From: Acidobacteriota bacterium
Lineage (GTDB): Bacteria; Acidobacteriota; Thermoanaerobaculia; Gp7-AA8
Direction of reading: 5' to 3'
Length of the DNA stretch: 64,000 bases
Assembly (NCBI GenBank): GCA_003223645.1
Contig: QHVT01000005.1
Span: 496,001-560,000, forward strand
Below are positions 1-7,988 of this stretch, piece by piece. The position numbers were made by a program, and so were the translations under genes. The notes beneath the pieces are model-generated. The model searched no databases and was not told the DNA's origin. It was given only the letters and a program-made list of their open reading frames with translations. How positions within the stretch are numbered: the stretch's first letter is position 1; every line of letters begins with the position of its first letter.

Positions 1-770
1 AATTTGAAGTGGGCGACGCCGTCCGGCGAGTTGACGCGCGTGATCTTCACTTCGAGCGGCGTCTCGCGCTCGTTGACGATGAACGCGTCGGCGTCGATGT
101 AGCGCCCGCGGTCGTCGTAGCCGATGACGCGCACTTCGACGCGCTTCGGCAACTTTCCGAGATCGAGCTCGGCGCTGTACGGCGGCGCGTTGCGCGCCAT
201 GATTTTTTTCCCGTCTGCGAAAAACTCGACGCGCTTCACCGGCGGCTGCACTTCCACGTTGACGATGAAGAGATTCGGCGCGACGTCGCGCCGCGGCGGC
301 AGGATCTTCACCGCGCCGACCTGCTCCGGAATCACGCCTTCCGCGAGAATCCCCTCCGCGCCTTCATTCGGACCGGCGATATACGGCTTGTTGGTCTTCG
401 CCAGCGTCACCGTTTCGGCGGTCTTGCTGATGATCACCGGCGGCGTCGCGTCGTCGATCGGCATGATCAGCCGCACTTCGACGTCGGCCGTGCCCGCGGC
501 GAACGGCTGGATCATCGACACCGGCTCGCGGCTGTACGGAACCGCGATCCGAAAATTGCGGATGACCGTTCCGTCTTGCATGAGGGAGCCTTGCAGAAAG
601 ATCGGAACCTCCTGCGCGACGTCCGGCGGCGTGGAGAAGCGGAACGTGATGCGCGTGACGACCGCGCCCTGATCGTTGTCGCCTAACGGCTCGACGTTGA
701 CGGTGAGCGGCTTCGGCTCGTCAGCGAGCGCGAGCGCTGCAAATGCCAGGATCAGCAGTAGTTTTCGCAT
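1..770 (-). CDS. Secreted protein of unknown function, partial (runs off left edge)
   Basis: The reverse strand opens at 770 with a short hydrophobic signal peptide (MRKLLLILAFAALALAD) and stays open to the window edge, giving about 256 residues with no stop. The exported part looks like stacked beta-sandwich modules. The segment around residues 175-230 (VKRVEFFADGKKIMARNAPP onward) resembles the Ig-like repeats in large Acidobacteriota secreted proteins, some of which carry a VWFA-related domain. No catalytic motif is visible. The gene is divergent from the HAD phosphatase, with about 80 bp between starts. The C-terminus lies outside the window, so the full function cannot be judged. Export is well supported; the Ig-like assignment is an inference from the beta-rich pattern. 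Confidence 0.6.
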   Translation of the reverse strand, partial: MRKLLLILAFAALALADEPKPLTVNVEPLGDNDQGAVVTRITFRFSTPPDVAQEVPIFLQGSLMQDGTVIRNFRIAVPYSREPVSMIQPFAAGTADVEVRLIMPIDDATPPVIISKTAETVTLAKTNKPYIAGPNEGAEGILAEGVIPEQVGAVKILPPRRDVAPNLFIVNVEVQPPVKRVEFFADGKKIMARNAPPYSAELDLGKLPKRVEVRVIGYDDRGRYIDADAFIVNERETPLEVKITRVNSPDGVAHFK

Positions 771-850
771 AGAAGGGACCACGAGGATACGCGGACCGTT
801 CTCGCGTGCGGTTTCAAAAACGCGAACAAGTTAGAATCGACGGCTCAAAA
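771..850. promoter_or_regulatory. Divergent intergenic region between secreted protein and HAD phosphatase
   Basis: This 80 bp gap must hold promoters for two divergent genes. A TAGAAT hexamer at 832-837 could be a -10 box, but it lies only about 13 bp from the ATG at 851 and no good -35 box is paired with it. A small inverted repeat (GTTCTCGCGT with ACGCGAAC) lies at about 799-826. The promoter call is weak. Confidence 0.25.
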
Positions 851-1519
851 ATGGCCGGAATCGCACTTCGCTACCGCGCTGTGCTGTTCGATCTCGACGG
901 GACGCTCGTCGACTCGTACAGCGCGCTCGCCGAGGCCGTGAACCACGCGCGGCGGACGCACGGATTGTGCGATTTGAGCGCGGGACGCATCAAAGAATTC
1001 ATCGGCGACGGCATCGAGCGCCTGCTGCAGCGCGCGTTCGAGCGCACCGACGTGCCGCGCAGCGTGCACGACGCGTTCGTCGCCCGCTACGACGAAGTGT
1101 GCTGCGCGGAGTCGAAAGTGCTGGCGGACGTCGAGACGACACTCGATCGGTTGTCGAAACTGCGCGTGAAGATGGCGGTCTGCACCAACAAGACGACCTT
1201 CTTCTCGAAAAAGATCCTCGACTTCCTCGGCCTCTCGCGTCATTTCGCCGCGATCGTCGGCCCCGACGTCGCGGGCGCACGCAAACCAGACGCGAAGCAT
1301 CTCCTCTTCACGCTCGACTCGGTGCGCTGCGATCCCGAACACGCGCTCTTCGTCGGCGACATGCCGGTCGACGTCCGCGCCGCGCGCAACAGCGGGCTCG
1401 ACGCCGCGGTCGTACCGACCGGATCGTCGTCGCGCGAGGAGCTCGTCGCGGCGAAGCCCGATCATTTCCTCGAGCGCTTTTCCGATCTGATGAAGATCGT
1501 GAGACGTGAGGCCGCATGA
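851..1519 (+). CDS. gph: HAD-superfamily phosphatase, phosphoglycolate phosphatase-like
   Basis: The protein has 222 residues from the ATG at 851; an upstream in-frame GTG at 806 is less likely. HAD motif I is FDLDGT, with nucleophile Asp14 and acid/base Asp16. A helical cap follows, then motif II in AVCTNKT, motif III lysine in GARKPDAKH, and motif IV in FVGDMPVDVRAARNSG. The architecture matches Gph/PGP enzymes that remove phosphate from 2-phosphoglycolate or similar small phosphoesters. It stands at the head of a serine-biosynthesis run and is separated from serB only by a palindromic element, so the two are probably cotranscribed. The exact substrate cannot be read from sequence. Confidence 0.8.
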   Translation: MAGIALRYRAVLFDLDGTLVDSYSALAEAVNHARRTHGLCDLSAGRIKEFIGDGIERLLQRAFERTDVPRSVHDAFVARYDEVCCAESKVLADVETTLDRLSKLRVKMAVCTNKTTFFSKKILDFLGLSRHFAAIVGPDVAGARKPDAKHLLFTLDSVRCDPEHALFVGDMPVDVRAARNSGLDAAVVPTGSSSREELVAAKPDHFLERFSDLMKIVRREAA

Positions 1520-1591
1520 GGTTGCGCGGTTGCGCAGTCGCGCGGTTCTTGGGGCCGCTGCGGAACCGCGCGACCGCGTGACTGCGCAACC
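1520..1591. repeat. Palindromic element filling the gph-serB gap exactly (family A)
   Basis: Two imperfect 29-bp arms (1520-1548 and 1563-1591) flank a 14-bp centre. The arms begin GGTTGCGC and end GCGCAACC. The element starts on the base after the gph stop and ends on the base before the serB ATG. Related arms occur at 27452-27501 and 33962-34026. Confidence 0.8.
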
Positions 1592-2242
1592 ATGCGAAGC
1601 AAATACCGCCACGTTTTTTTCGACGTCGACTCCACGCTCGTCACGATCGAAGGCATCGCATCGCTTGCCGGCGACAACGCTGAAATCCGAAAACTGACCG
1701 ACGCCGCGATGAACGGCGAGCTGACCGTCGAGGAGGTGTACGCGAAGAGACTCGAGATCATTCGTCCTTCGCGCGCGGACATCGACGCGCTCTCACAGCG
1801 CTATCTCGCTTCGTTCGTCGACGGCGCGGAAGAAACGATCGCCGCGCTGCAAGCCGCGGGTGCGAACGTGCAGCTCGTCACCGGCGGCATCGCGCAAGCG
1901 GTCGCGCCGCTCGCGGAAAAATTGCGCGTGCCGTCGCGCTCAGTGCACGCGGTTGCGCTCTCGTTCAACGACGACGGCAGCTACAAGGACTTCGATCGCC
2001 GCTCGCTCCTCACACGCACGAAAGGAAAAGAGCTGGCCGTCCACGCGCTGCTCGCGCGATCGAAAGGCGCATCCGCATTCATCGGCGACGGCGTGACGGA
2101 CCTCGAGACGAAGCCGGTCGTCGACCTCTTCATCGGATTCGGAGGTGTGGTCGAGAGAGCGATCGTGAGGGAGAATGCGGAGGTGTATGTGGCGGAGGCG
2201 ACTCTGCGTGCAGTGCTGCCGTATTTAGTGGAGAACGAATGA
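1592..2242 (+). CDS. serB: Phosphoserine phosphatase
   Basis: The product has 216 residues and is a cytosolic HAD phosphatase that would release serine from O-phosphoserine, the last step of the phosphorylated serine pathway. Motif I is FFDVDSTLV (nucleophile Asp11, Asp13), as in SerB. Motif II is VQLVTGG and motif IV is AFIGDGVTDLETKP. The small helical cap follows the first motif (NGELTVEEVYAKRLEIIRPS). The next two genes encode a class V aminotransferase and 3-phosphoglycerate dehydrogenase, so all three pathway steps are adjacent. The start ATG directly abuts a palindromic element, and the stop codon lies inside the arm of the next one. Confidence 0.9.
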   Translation: MRSKYRHVFFDVDSTLVTIEGIASLAGDNAEIRKLTDAAMNGELTVEEVYAKRLEIIRPSRADIDALSQRYLASFVDGAEETIAALQAAGANVQLVTGGIAQAVAPLAEKLRVPSRSVHAVALSFNDDGSYKDFDRRSLLTRTKGKELAVHALLARSKGASAFIGDGVTDLETKPVVDLFIGFGGVVERAIVRENAEVYVAEATLRAVLPYLVENE

Positions 2243-2345
2243 AGGCAGAAGGCAGAAGGCAGAAAGCAGAAGTGGGAAGTAAGCACGAGCGCGAGCTTGT
2301 GTTCCTTCTGCCTTCTGCCTTCTGCCTTCTGCCTTCTGCTTTCAT
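2238..2345. repeat. Palindromic element of 7-bp GGCAGAA repeats between serB and the aminotransferase
   Basis: The left arm is a run of GGCAGAA heptamers from about 2238 to 2272. The right arm is the complementary TTCTGCC run from about 2304 to 2345. The centre is GC-rich. The arm overlaps the serB stop codon, and the element ends 11 bp before the next ATG. Confidence 0.8.
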
Positions 2346-2356
2346 CTCTCGAACCC

Positions 2357-3436
2357 ATGCCTGACCGCTGCACTTACTTCGTTCCCGGCCCGACGTGGGT
2401 TCGCCCCGCGATCCTGCAGGAGCTGACGCGCCCGATGATCGGGCATCGCAGCGCGGAATTTCGCGAGCTGTTCACGCGGATCAACGCCGATCTGAAGCCG
2501 CTGTTCACGACGACGCAGGACACGTTCATCGTCACGTCATCCGGCACGGGCGTCATGCAGGCCGCACTCGAAAATTGCGTCGCGCGACGCGTGCTCGTCA
2601 CGACGTGCGGCGCGTTCTCCGAGCGCTGGTACCAGATCGCCGAGTCCCTCGGTCTCGAGGTCGATCGACTCGACGCCGGCTGGGGCAAAGCGATCAATCC
2701 CGACGCGCTCGCGGACCATCTCGCGCGCCATCAGCGTACACACTACGACGCCGTCACGATTACGCACAACGAGACTTCGACCGGCGTGACCAACGACGTC
2801 GGAATCCTCGCCGCGGTGATCCGCGACGCCGCGCCCGACGCGCTCATCCTCGCCGACGCCGTCTCCTCCCTCGGCGGCATTCCGGTGAAATTCGATGAGT
2901 GGAACCTCGACGTCTGCCTCGCCAGCGTTCAGAAATGCATCGGCCTTCCGCCCGGCATCACCGTCGCCGCGGTGTCGCAGAACGCGCTCGATCGCGCGAA
3001 GAAGCATCCCTATCGCGGCACCTACTTCGACTTCCTGAGCTACGTTGAGCGTGCGAAAGACAACAGCGTGCCGTCGACGCCGTCGATCCCGCACTTCTAC
3101 GCGCTCGCCGCGCAGCTCGAGAACATCGTGCGCGCCGAGGGGCTCGAAGCGCGCTTCACGCGGCATTTGCAAATGCGCGATCTCGTGCACAAGCGCGTGC
3201 AGCAGTTCGGAAAGGTCGCCGGCGATCCGTCGCACGCTTCGGCGACCGTTACCGCGGTCGAGCCTGCGATGAGCGCGGAGAAAATCCGCGCGGAAATGAA
3301 GCAGCGCGGCTACACGCTCGGCGGCGGGTACGGTCAGTGGAAAGAGAGGACGTTCCGCATCGGCCACATGGGCGACATGCCGGTGGAGGACGTCGAAGCG
3401 ATGCTCGATGTGCTCGGAGAGGTCGCGCGCGGATGA
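2357..3436 (+). CDS. Class V pyridoxal-phosphate aminotransferase (probable phosphoserine/alanine-glyoxylate type)
   Basis: The product has 359 residues from the ATG at 2357; an in-frame start further upstream would translate the palindromic element and is rejected. Fold-type I features are the N-terminal NFVPGP-like segment YFVPGPTWVR, the phosphate-binding SSGTGVMQA, the cofactor Asp in ILADAVSSLGG, and the Schiff-base Lys in ASVQKCIGLPPG. The C-terminal domain ends YTLGGGYGQWKERTFRIGHM, typical of the alanine-glyoxylate/serine-pyruvate family. It sits between serB and serA and overlaps serA by 4 bases, so it very likely supplies the phosphoserine transamination (SerC) step. A glyoxylate aminotransferase role is the alternative. 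Confidence 0.8.
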   Translation: MPDRCTYFVPGPTWVRPAILQELTRPMIGHRSAEFRELFTRINADLKPLFTTTQDTFIVTSSGTGVMQAALENCVARRVLVTTCGAFSERWYQIAESLGLEVDRLDAGWGKAINPDALADHLARHQRTHYDAVTITHNETSTGVTNDVGILAAVIRDAAPDALILADAVSSLGGIPVKFDEWNLDVCLASVQKCIGLPPGITVAAVSQNALDRAKKHPYRGTYFDFLSYVERAKDNSVPSTPSIPHFYALAAQLENIVRAEGLEARFTRHLQMRDLVHKRVQQFGKVAGDPSHASATVTAVEPAMSAEKIRAEMKQRGYTLGGGYGQWKERTFRIGHMGDMPVEDVEAMLDVLGEVARG

Positions 3437-5019
3437 CGATGTACCGCGTTCTCGTCACCGACACGCTCGCCGAATCGGGGCTCGCCATTCTGCGCAACGC
3501 CGCGGACGTCGAGCTCGACTACCGCGCGGGTTTGAAAGGCGACGAACTGCTCGCCGCCGTTCGCGAATCCGACGCGCTGATCACGCGCAGCGGAACGGCG
3601 GTCACGCCGGAGCTCGTGAACGCGGGCGACCGGCTGCGCATCGTGGGACGCGCCGGCGTCGGTCTCGACAACGTCGACGTCGACGCCTGCACCGCGCGCG
3701 GCATCCTCGTCATCAACGCGCCGACGGCAAACATCATGTCGGCCACCGAGCACACGATGGCGATGCTGCTGGCGATGTGCCGGAACGTGCCGGAGGCGCA
3801 TGCGAGCGTGAAGCGCGGCCAGTGGACGCGCTCGAAGTTCATGGGCGTGGAGCTGAACGAGAAAACGCTCGGCATCATCGGACTCGGACGCATCGGCACA
3901 CGCGTCGCCATCCGCGCGCGTGCGTTCGGAATGAACGTGATCGCACACGACCCATACATCGCCGACACCGCGTTCAAGACCGTCGAGGCCGAGCGCGCAT
4001 CGCTCGACCGGTTGCTCGCATTCGCCGACTTCATCACCATCCACACGCCGCTCAACGACGAAACGCGAGGCATGATCGGCGCGGCGCAGATCGCGAAGAT
4101 GAAAGACGGCGTGCGCGTCCTCAACATCGCGCGCGGCGGCCTCTACGACGAGCAGGCGCTCGCCGACGCGCTCAACAGCGGAAAAATTGCCGGCGCTGCG
4201 ATCGACGTGTACGAAGACGAGCCGCCGCAGAAAGACCATCCGCTCGTCAACGCGAAGAACGCAATCGTGTCGCCGCACATCGGCGCGAACACGATCGAGG
4301 CGCAGGACCGCGTCGCCGTGCAGACCTCGGAGATGGTCGTCGAGGCGCTGCGCGGATCGATCTTCGTTTCGGCCGTAAACCTCCCCTTCGAAGGACTCGA
4401 CGACGCCGACAAGGCGCCGATGATCCGACTCGCCGAGAAACTCGGCCACTTCGCCGCGCAGATCATCGACGGCCCCGTCAGCCGCGCCGAAGTCGAGCTG
4501 TGGGGCATCGACGAACACCTCAAGAAAATCATCTCCGTCGCGGCGCTCAAGGGACTGCTCACGCCGTTCCTCGAACAGACCGTGAACTTCGTGAACGCCG
4601 AACAGCTCGCGCAGACGCGCGGCATCGCGATCACATCGAAAACGCACCCGTCGCCGCGTGACTACGCGAACCTCATCACCTTTCGCGCGTCCTCTCCTTC
4701 CGAAGAAGTGTGTGTTTCAGGCACGGTTTTCCACGAACGGAATCAGCGTATCGTTTCCGTGAACAATTACCGTGTTGAATTCAAACCCGAAGGGCACCTC
4801 GTCTACATCATCAACAAGGACGTCCCCGGCGTCGTCGGCAAGGTCGGCATGACCCTCGGCGAAGCCGGCGTCAACATCGCCGAGTACAACCTCGCGCGCA
4901 ACACCAGCGGCGGCACGGCAATGTCGATCGTCGCCGTCGATAGCCCGCTCGCCGCCGACCTCCTCGACGAATTGCAGCACGCGCGCGCGATTGTCGAGCT
5001 GAAACAGGTGAAACTGTAG
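3433..5019 (+). CDS. serA: D-3-phosphoglycerate dehydrogenase
   Basis: The product has 528 residues from the ATG at 3433, which overlaps the aminotransferase stop (ATGA). This is the long SerA form. A substrate domain interrupted by the NAD domain has the Rossmann motif GLGRIGTRVA, catalytic Arg in NIARGGLYDE and catalytic His in VSPHIGANT. An intervening domain follows at residues ~315-450. A C-terminal ACT domain begins near LVYIINKDVPGVVGKVG and usually binds serine for feedback inhibition. It oxidises 3-phosphoglycerate to 3-phosphohydroxypyruvate, the first pathway step. With serB and the aminotransferase it forms a complete serine operon, although in the order last-middle-first. Confidence 0.95.
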   Translation: MTMYRVLVTDTLAESGLAILRNAADVELDYRAGLKGDELLAAVRESDALITRSGTAVTPELVNAGDRLRIVGRAGVGLDNVDVDACTARGILVINAPTANIMSATEHTMAMLLAMCRNVPEAHASVKRGQWTRSKFMGVELNEKTLGIIGLGRIGTRVAIRARAFGMNVIAHDPYIADTAFKTVEAERASLDRLLAFADFITIHTPLNDETRGMIGAAQIAKMKDGVRVLNIARGGLYDEQALADALNSGKIAGAAIDVYEDEPPQKDHPLVNAKNAIVSPHIGANTIEAQDRVAVQTSEMVVEALRGSIFVSAVNLPFEGLDDADKAPMIRLAEKLGHFAAQIIDGPVSRAEVELWGIDEHLKKIISVAALKGLLTPFLEQTVNFVNAEQLAQTRGIAITSKTHPSPRDYANLITFRASSPSEEVCVSGTVFHERNQRIVSVNNYRVEFKPEGHLVYIINKDVPGVVGKVGMTLGEAGVNIAEYNLARNTSGGTAMSIVAVDSPLAADLLDELQHARAIVELKQVKL

Positions 5020-5021
5020 TC

Positions 5022-6008
5022 ATGCATTACCGCAAGCTCGGCAATACCGACATCACCGTGTCCGAAATCGGTTTCGGAGCGTGGGCGATCGGCGGGCGCG
5101 CGGACGCCGGCGGAACGCCCCTCGGATGGGGGCGGACGAACGACGAAGACTCGCTGGCGGCGATCCGGCGCGCGCGTGAATTGGGCGTCACGTTCTTCGA
5201 CACGTCGGACTCGTACGGCTTCGGCCGCAGCGAGTCGCTCCTCGGCATCGTGTTGTCGCGGCGGCGCGAAGACGTCGTGATCGCGACGAAGGGCGGCATC
5301 TCGCGCGACAGCGACGGGAAGTTGACGAAGGACTTTTCGCCCGCGCACCTCTCGCACGCGGTCGACGGCTCGCTCAAGCGTCTGCGCAGCGACTACATCG
5401 ATCTCTATCAGCTGCACAATCCGTCGCTGGACGATCTTCAGCGCGACGACATTCATGAAGCGATGGACCGGCTGCAGAGCGTGGGCAAGATTCGCTACTG
5501 GGGCGTGTCGATCAACACGCCGGATGAAGGGATCGAGATCGTGAAGCGCGGCTGGGGCTACTCGCTGCAGGTGCTGTACAACGTGCTCAATCAGGCGCCG
5601 GCGAAGGAGCTGTTTCCGCTCGCGAAAGAAAAAGGCTACGGCATCATCGCGCGCGTGCCGCTCGCGTCGGGACTCCTGAGCGGAAAGTTCCGCACCGACT
5701 CGACGTTCGCGATCGACGACATCCGCCAGAACTTTCTGACCGCGAAGCGGCTCGAGGAAGCGATCCCGCGCGTCGACGAGGCGAAGTCGATCATCGGCGG
5801 AACCGCGCGTTCCCTCGCGGAAGGCGCGCTGCGATTCGTGCTCGCGAGCGACGCGGTGTCGACGACGATTCCCGGCGCGAAGAATGTGCGGCAGGTGGAG
5901 ATGAACGTCGCCGCGGATGAAGTGCGCATCCCGCAGGAAGTCGTCGACAAACTGCGCGCGCGGCTGGGCGACTTCAATTTCTATCAGAAGCACGGCATCC
6001 GGATTTAG
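5022..6008 (+). CDS. Aldo/keto reductase
   Basis: The product has 328 residues and starts two bases after the serA stop, so it is probably in the same transcript. It has the N-terminal beta hairpin and the AKR TIM-barrel pattern. The catalytic Asp/Tyr region is FFDTSDSYGFGRSE, the Lys is in VIATKGG, and DYIDLYQLHNP carries the family's barrel strand. The NADPH-binding C-terminal part has TIPGAKNVRQVEMN. The closest broad type is the YccK/YajO-like group that acts on small aldehydes and ketones. The physiological substrate is unknown, and nothing ties it mechanistically to serine synthesis. Confidence 0.85.
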   Translation: MHYRKLGNTDITVSEIGFGAWAIGGRADAGGTPLGWGRTNDEDSLAAIRRARELGVTFFDTSDSYGFGRSESLLGIVLSRRREDVVIATKGGISRDSDGKLTKDFSPAHLSHAVDGSLKRLRSDYIDLYQLHNPSLDDLQRDDIHEAMDRLQSVGKIRYWGVSINTPDEGIEIVKRGWGYSLQVLYNVLNQAPAKELFPLAKEKGYGIIARVPLASGLLSGKFRTDSTFAIDDIRQNFLTAKRLEEAIPRVDEAKSIIGGTARSLAEGALRFVLASDAVSTTIPGAKNVRQVEMNVAADEVRIPQEVVDKLRARLGDFNFYQKHGIRI

Positions 6009-6015
6009 CGTTCGC

Positions 6016-6855
6016 ATGCGCAGCAAACTCGACGCGGAGATCGACGCGCTCTTCCAGCTTCCTCTCGCCGAATTCACGGGCGAGCGCAACGCGCTGGCCG
6101 CGCGGCTCAAGAAAGACGGACGAGCGGACGATGCCGCGCGCGTGAAGGCGCTCGCAAAAGCTCCGGCTACCGCGTGGGCGGTGAATCAGCTGTACTGGCA
6201 GGACCGAAAAGGTTTCGACCGCCTGCTCGCGTTGAGCGAGAAGGTGCGCAAGGCGCACACCGGTGCGTCGCCGGATCTCCGCGAGCTGTTGGAAGAGCGG
6301 CGCGCGATGGTTTCCGATCTAACCGAGCGCGCGTCGGCGATTCTCCGCGACGGCGGCCACGCAGTGACGCCGGATGCGACGCGACGAATCGGAATCACGC
6401 TCGAGTCGCTCGCGTCGTGGGGTCACACCGAAGGAGCGCCGCAGGCGGGGCGATTGGCGGCCGATCTCGAACCGCTGGGATTCGACGGCTTGGCGGCGCT
6501 CATGGGCGGTGCGAAGCTCGCGCCGGCGAAAGTGCTGCAGTTCCGCATCGCGCGCGAACAGAAGAAATCGGCGGAAGACGTTGCGGTTGCACGCGCGTAG
6601 GCGAAGGAAAACGTGAAGGCCGCGGAAAAAGCGCTCACCGCGGCGCAGCGCAGCGCGGAGCGCGCGGAAGCAGCGCTCCAAAAAGCGACCGAGCGCGCCG
6701 AGGCGATCGAGAGGCAGAAGCAGGAGATCGACGCGCGCTATGCCGAGGCGAAGGAAGCGGCGCGCGCTGCGTCAGCCGAGGCGAAGAAGGCGGAACAAAC
6801 AGTCGCGAGTGCGGAAAGAGCGTTGGAGCGAGCTCGCACGGCGCTCGACGATTAG
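6016..6855 (+). pseudogene. Coiled-coil protein gene interrupted by an in-frame TAG
   Basis: An ATG at 6016 opens a 194-residue helical protein that stops at a TAG at 6598-6600. The same frame continues at once for 84 more codons to a stop at 6855, and this tail is a strongly charged alanine/glutamate/lysine/arginine coiled coil (KAAEKALTAAQRSAERAEAA). The two halves together would make a 279-residue protein. The N-terminal part (ALFQLPLAEFTGERNALAAR, then WAVNQLYWQ) resembles an uncharacterised family in high-GC bacteria whose members carry such a tail. The likely explanations are a nonsense mutation, a sequencing error, or amber readthrough. No enzyme motif is visible. The gene follows the aldo/keto reductase by 7 bp, and its end overlaps the convergent amidohydrolase stop. 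Confidence 0.65.
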
Positions 6856-7988
6856 TGGCGCGCGGATCGTCGCCGCACGTCGTAGGCGATCCACTGTCCG
6901 TGCAGCATCACGCCCGCGGGCGTGCGCAGCGTCGAGAGGTTCTCAAGCGGGTTCGTGTTCACGAGCACGAGATCGGCGCGCGCGCCGGACGTGATCACGC
7001 CGAGGGTCGCGTCGCCGAAATACTCGCCGGGATTCCGCGTCGCCGCGGCGAGCACTTCGTAGCGCGTGAGACCGGCGGCAAACAACTCGTCGAGCTCATC
7101 GTGCAGAGCGACGCCCGCGGGAACGAGGTAACCGGAATCGGTGCCGGCGAGGATGCGCGCGTGCGCGTCGTGCAACGCGATGAGCAGCGCGCGGCGCTGA
7201 TCGAGCAGACGCTGACGGTCGGCGGGCGGCATATTGATCGTCACGTACTGCGTGTACACGGCCATCGTCGGACAGTTCCACACGCCGGCGTCGCGCGACG
7301 CGATCGCGAGCTCGCGATTCAGCGCGTCGTCGCCGAGCGGATAGCCGCTGAGATGCTCGATGGAGTCCTGCATCTCGATCGCGTGGCGGATGTCGACGAA
7401 GCGCGTCACGTGTCCCGCGACTTTCACGCCCCGCGCGCGAGCGGCGGCGATCAGCGCGTCGTAAACGTCACGCGCGAGATCGTCGTAGACCTTGATCGAG
7501 TCGCAGCCGCGCGCGAGCTGCGCGTCGATCATCGTTTGTGCGTCCTCGGCCCGCGTCGCAGACACCGAGAACGGCGGATTCTGCGCGTTCGGACCCGCGA
7601 GCAGTTTGCTGGCGACGTAAATGCGCGGACCGAACGGCTGCGCGCGGACGATTGCGAGCACGCTGTCGAGTCCCGCGAGATCGCGCACGGTGGTGATGCC
7701 GTTCTCGACATAGCGCGGCAGATCGACCGCGCGAATGTGCACGTGCATGTCGACGAGTCCCGGCACGAGCCAGCGCCCGCGTCCGTACACGATCTGCGCG
7801 TCGTCCGGCACCGTCACTTCGTCGACCGGACCGATGGTCTGGACGTGGTCACCATCCACGATGACGGTCTGCGAGAGCAGCACGCGCTCGCTGTCCATCG
7901 GCACAACGTTCACACCGACGATGGCAACGCGCTGCGCGTGCGCGGCGAGCGCGATGAGAAGGACGAGCAGTGCGCGAGCGCGTCTCAT
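6852..7988 (-). CDS. Exported amidohydrolase-family metal-dependent hydrolase
   Basis: The product has 378 residues with a cleavable-looking signal peptide (MRRARALLVLLIALAAHA). Metal-binding HxH is in VPGLVDMHVHI. Lys in DSIKVYDD is the usual carbamylated bridging residue. Further His ligands are in VAGHVTRF and SIEHLSG, and the late Asp is in ILAGTDSGYL. This is the imidazolonepropionase/prolidase-like branch of amidohydrolases, which cleave C-N bonds in peptides or cyclic amides. The substrate is not deducible. Its start overlaps the stop of the PQQ-propeller gene by 4 bases (ATGA), so the two exported proteins are cotranscribed. Confidence 0.8.
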   Translation of the reverse strand: MRRARALLVLLIALAAHAQRVAIVGVNVVPMDSERVLLSQTVIVDGDHVQTIGPVDEVTVPDDAQIVYGRGRWLVPGLVDMHVHIRAVDLPRYVENGITTVRDLAGLDSVLAIVRAQPFGPRIYVASKLLAGPNAQNPPFSVSATRAEDAQTMIDAQLARGCDSIKVYDDLARDVYDALIAAARARGVKVAGHVTRFVDIRHAIEMQDSIEHLSGYPLGDDALNRELAIASRDAGVWNCPTMAVYTQYVTINMPPADRQRLLDQRRALLIALHDAHARILAGTDSGYLVPAGVALHDELDELFAAGLTRYEVLAAATRNPGEYFGDATLGVITSGARADLVLVNTNPLENLSTLRTPAGVMLHGQWIAYDVRRRSARH

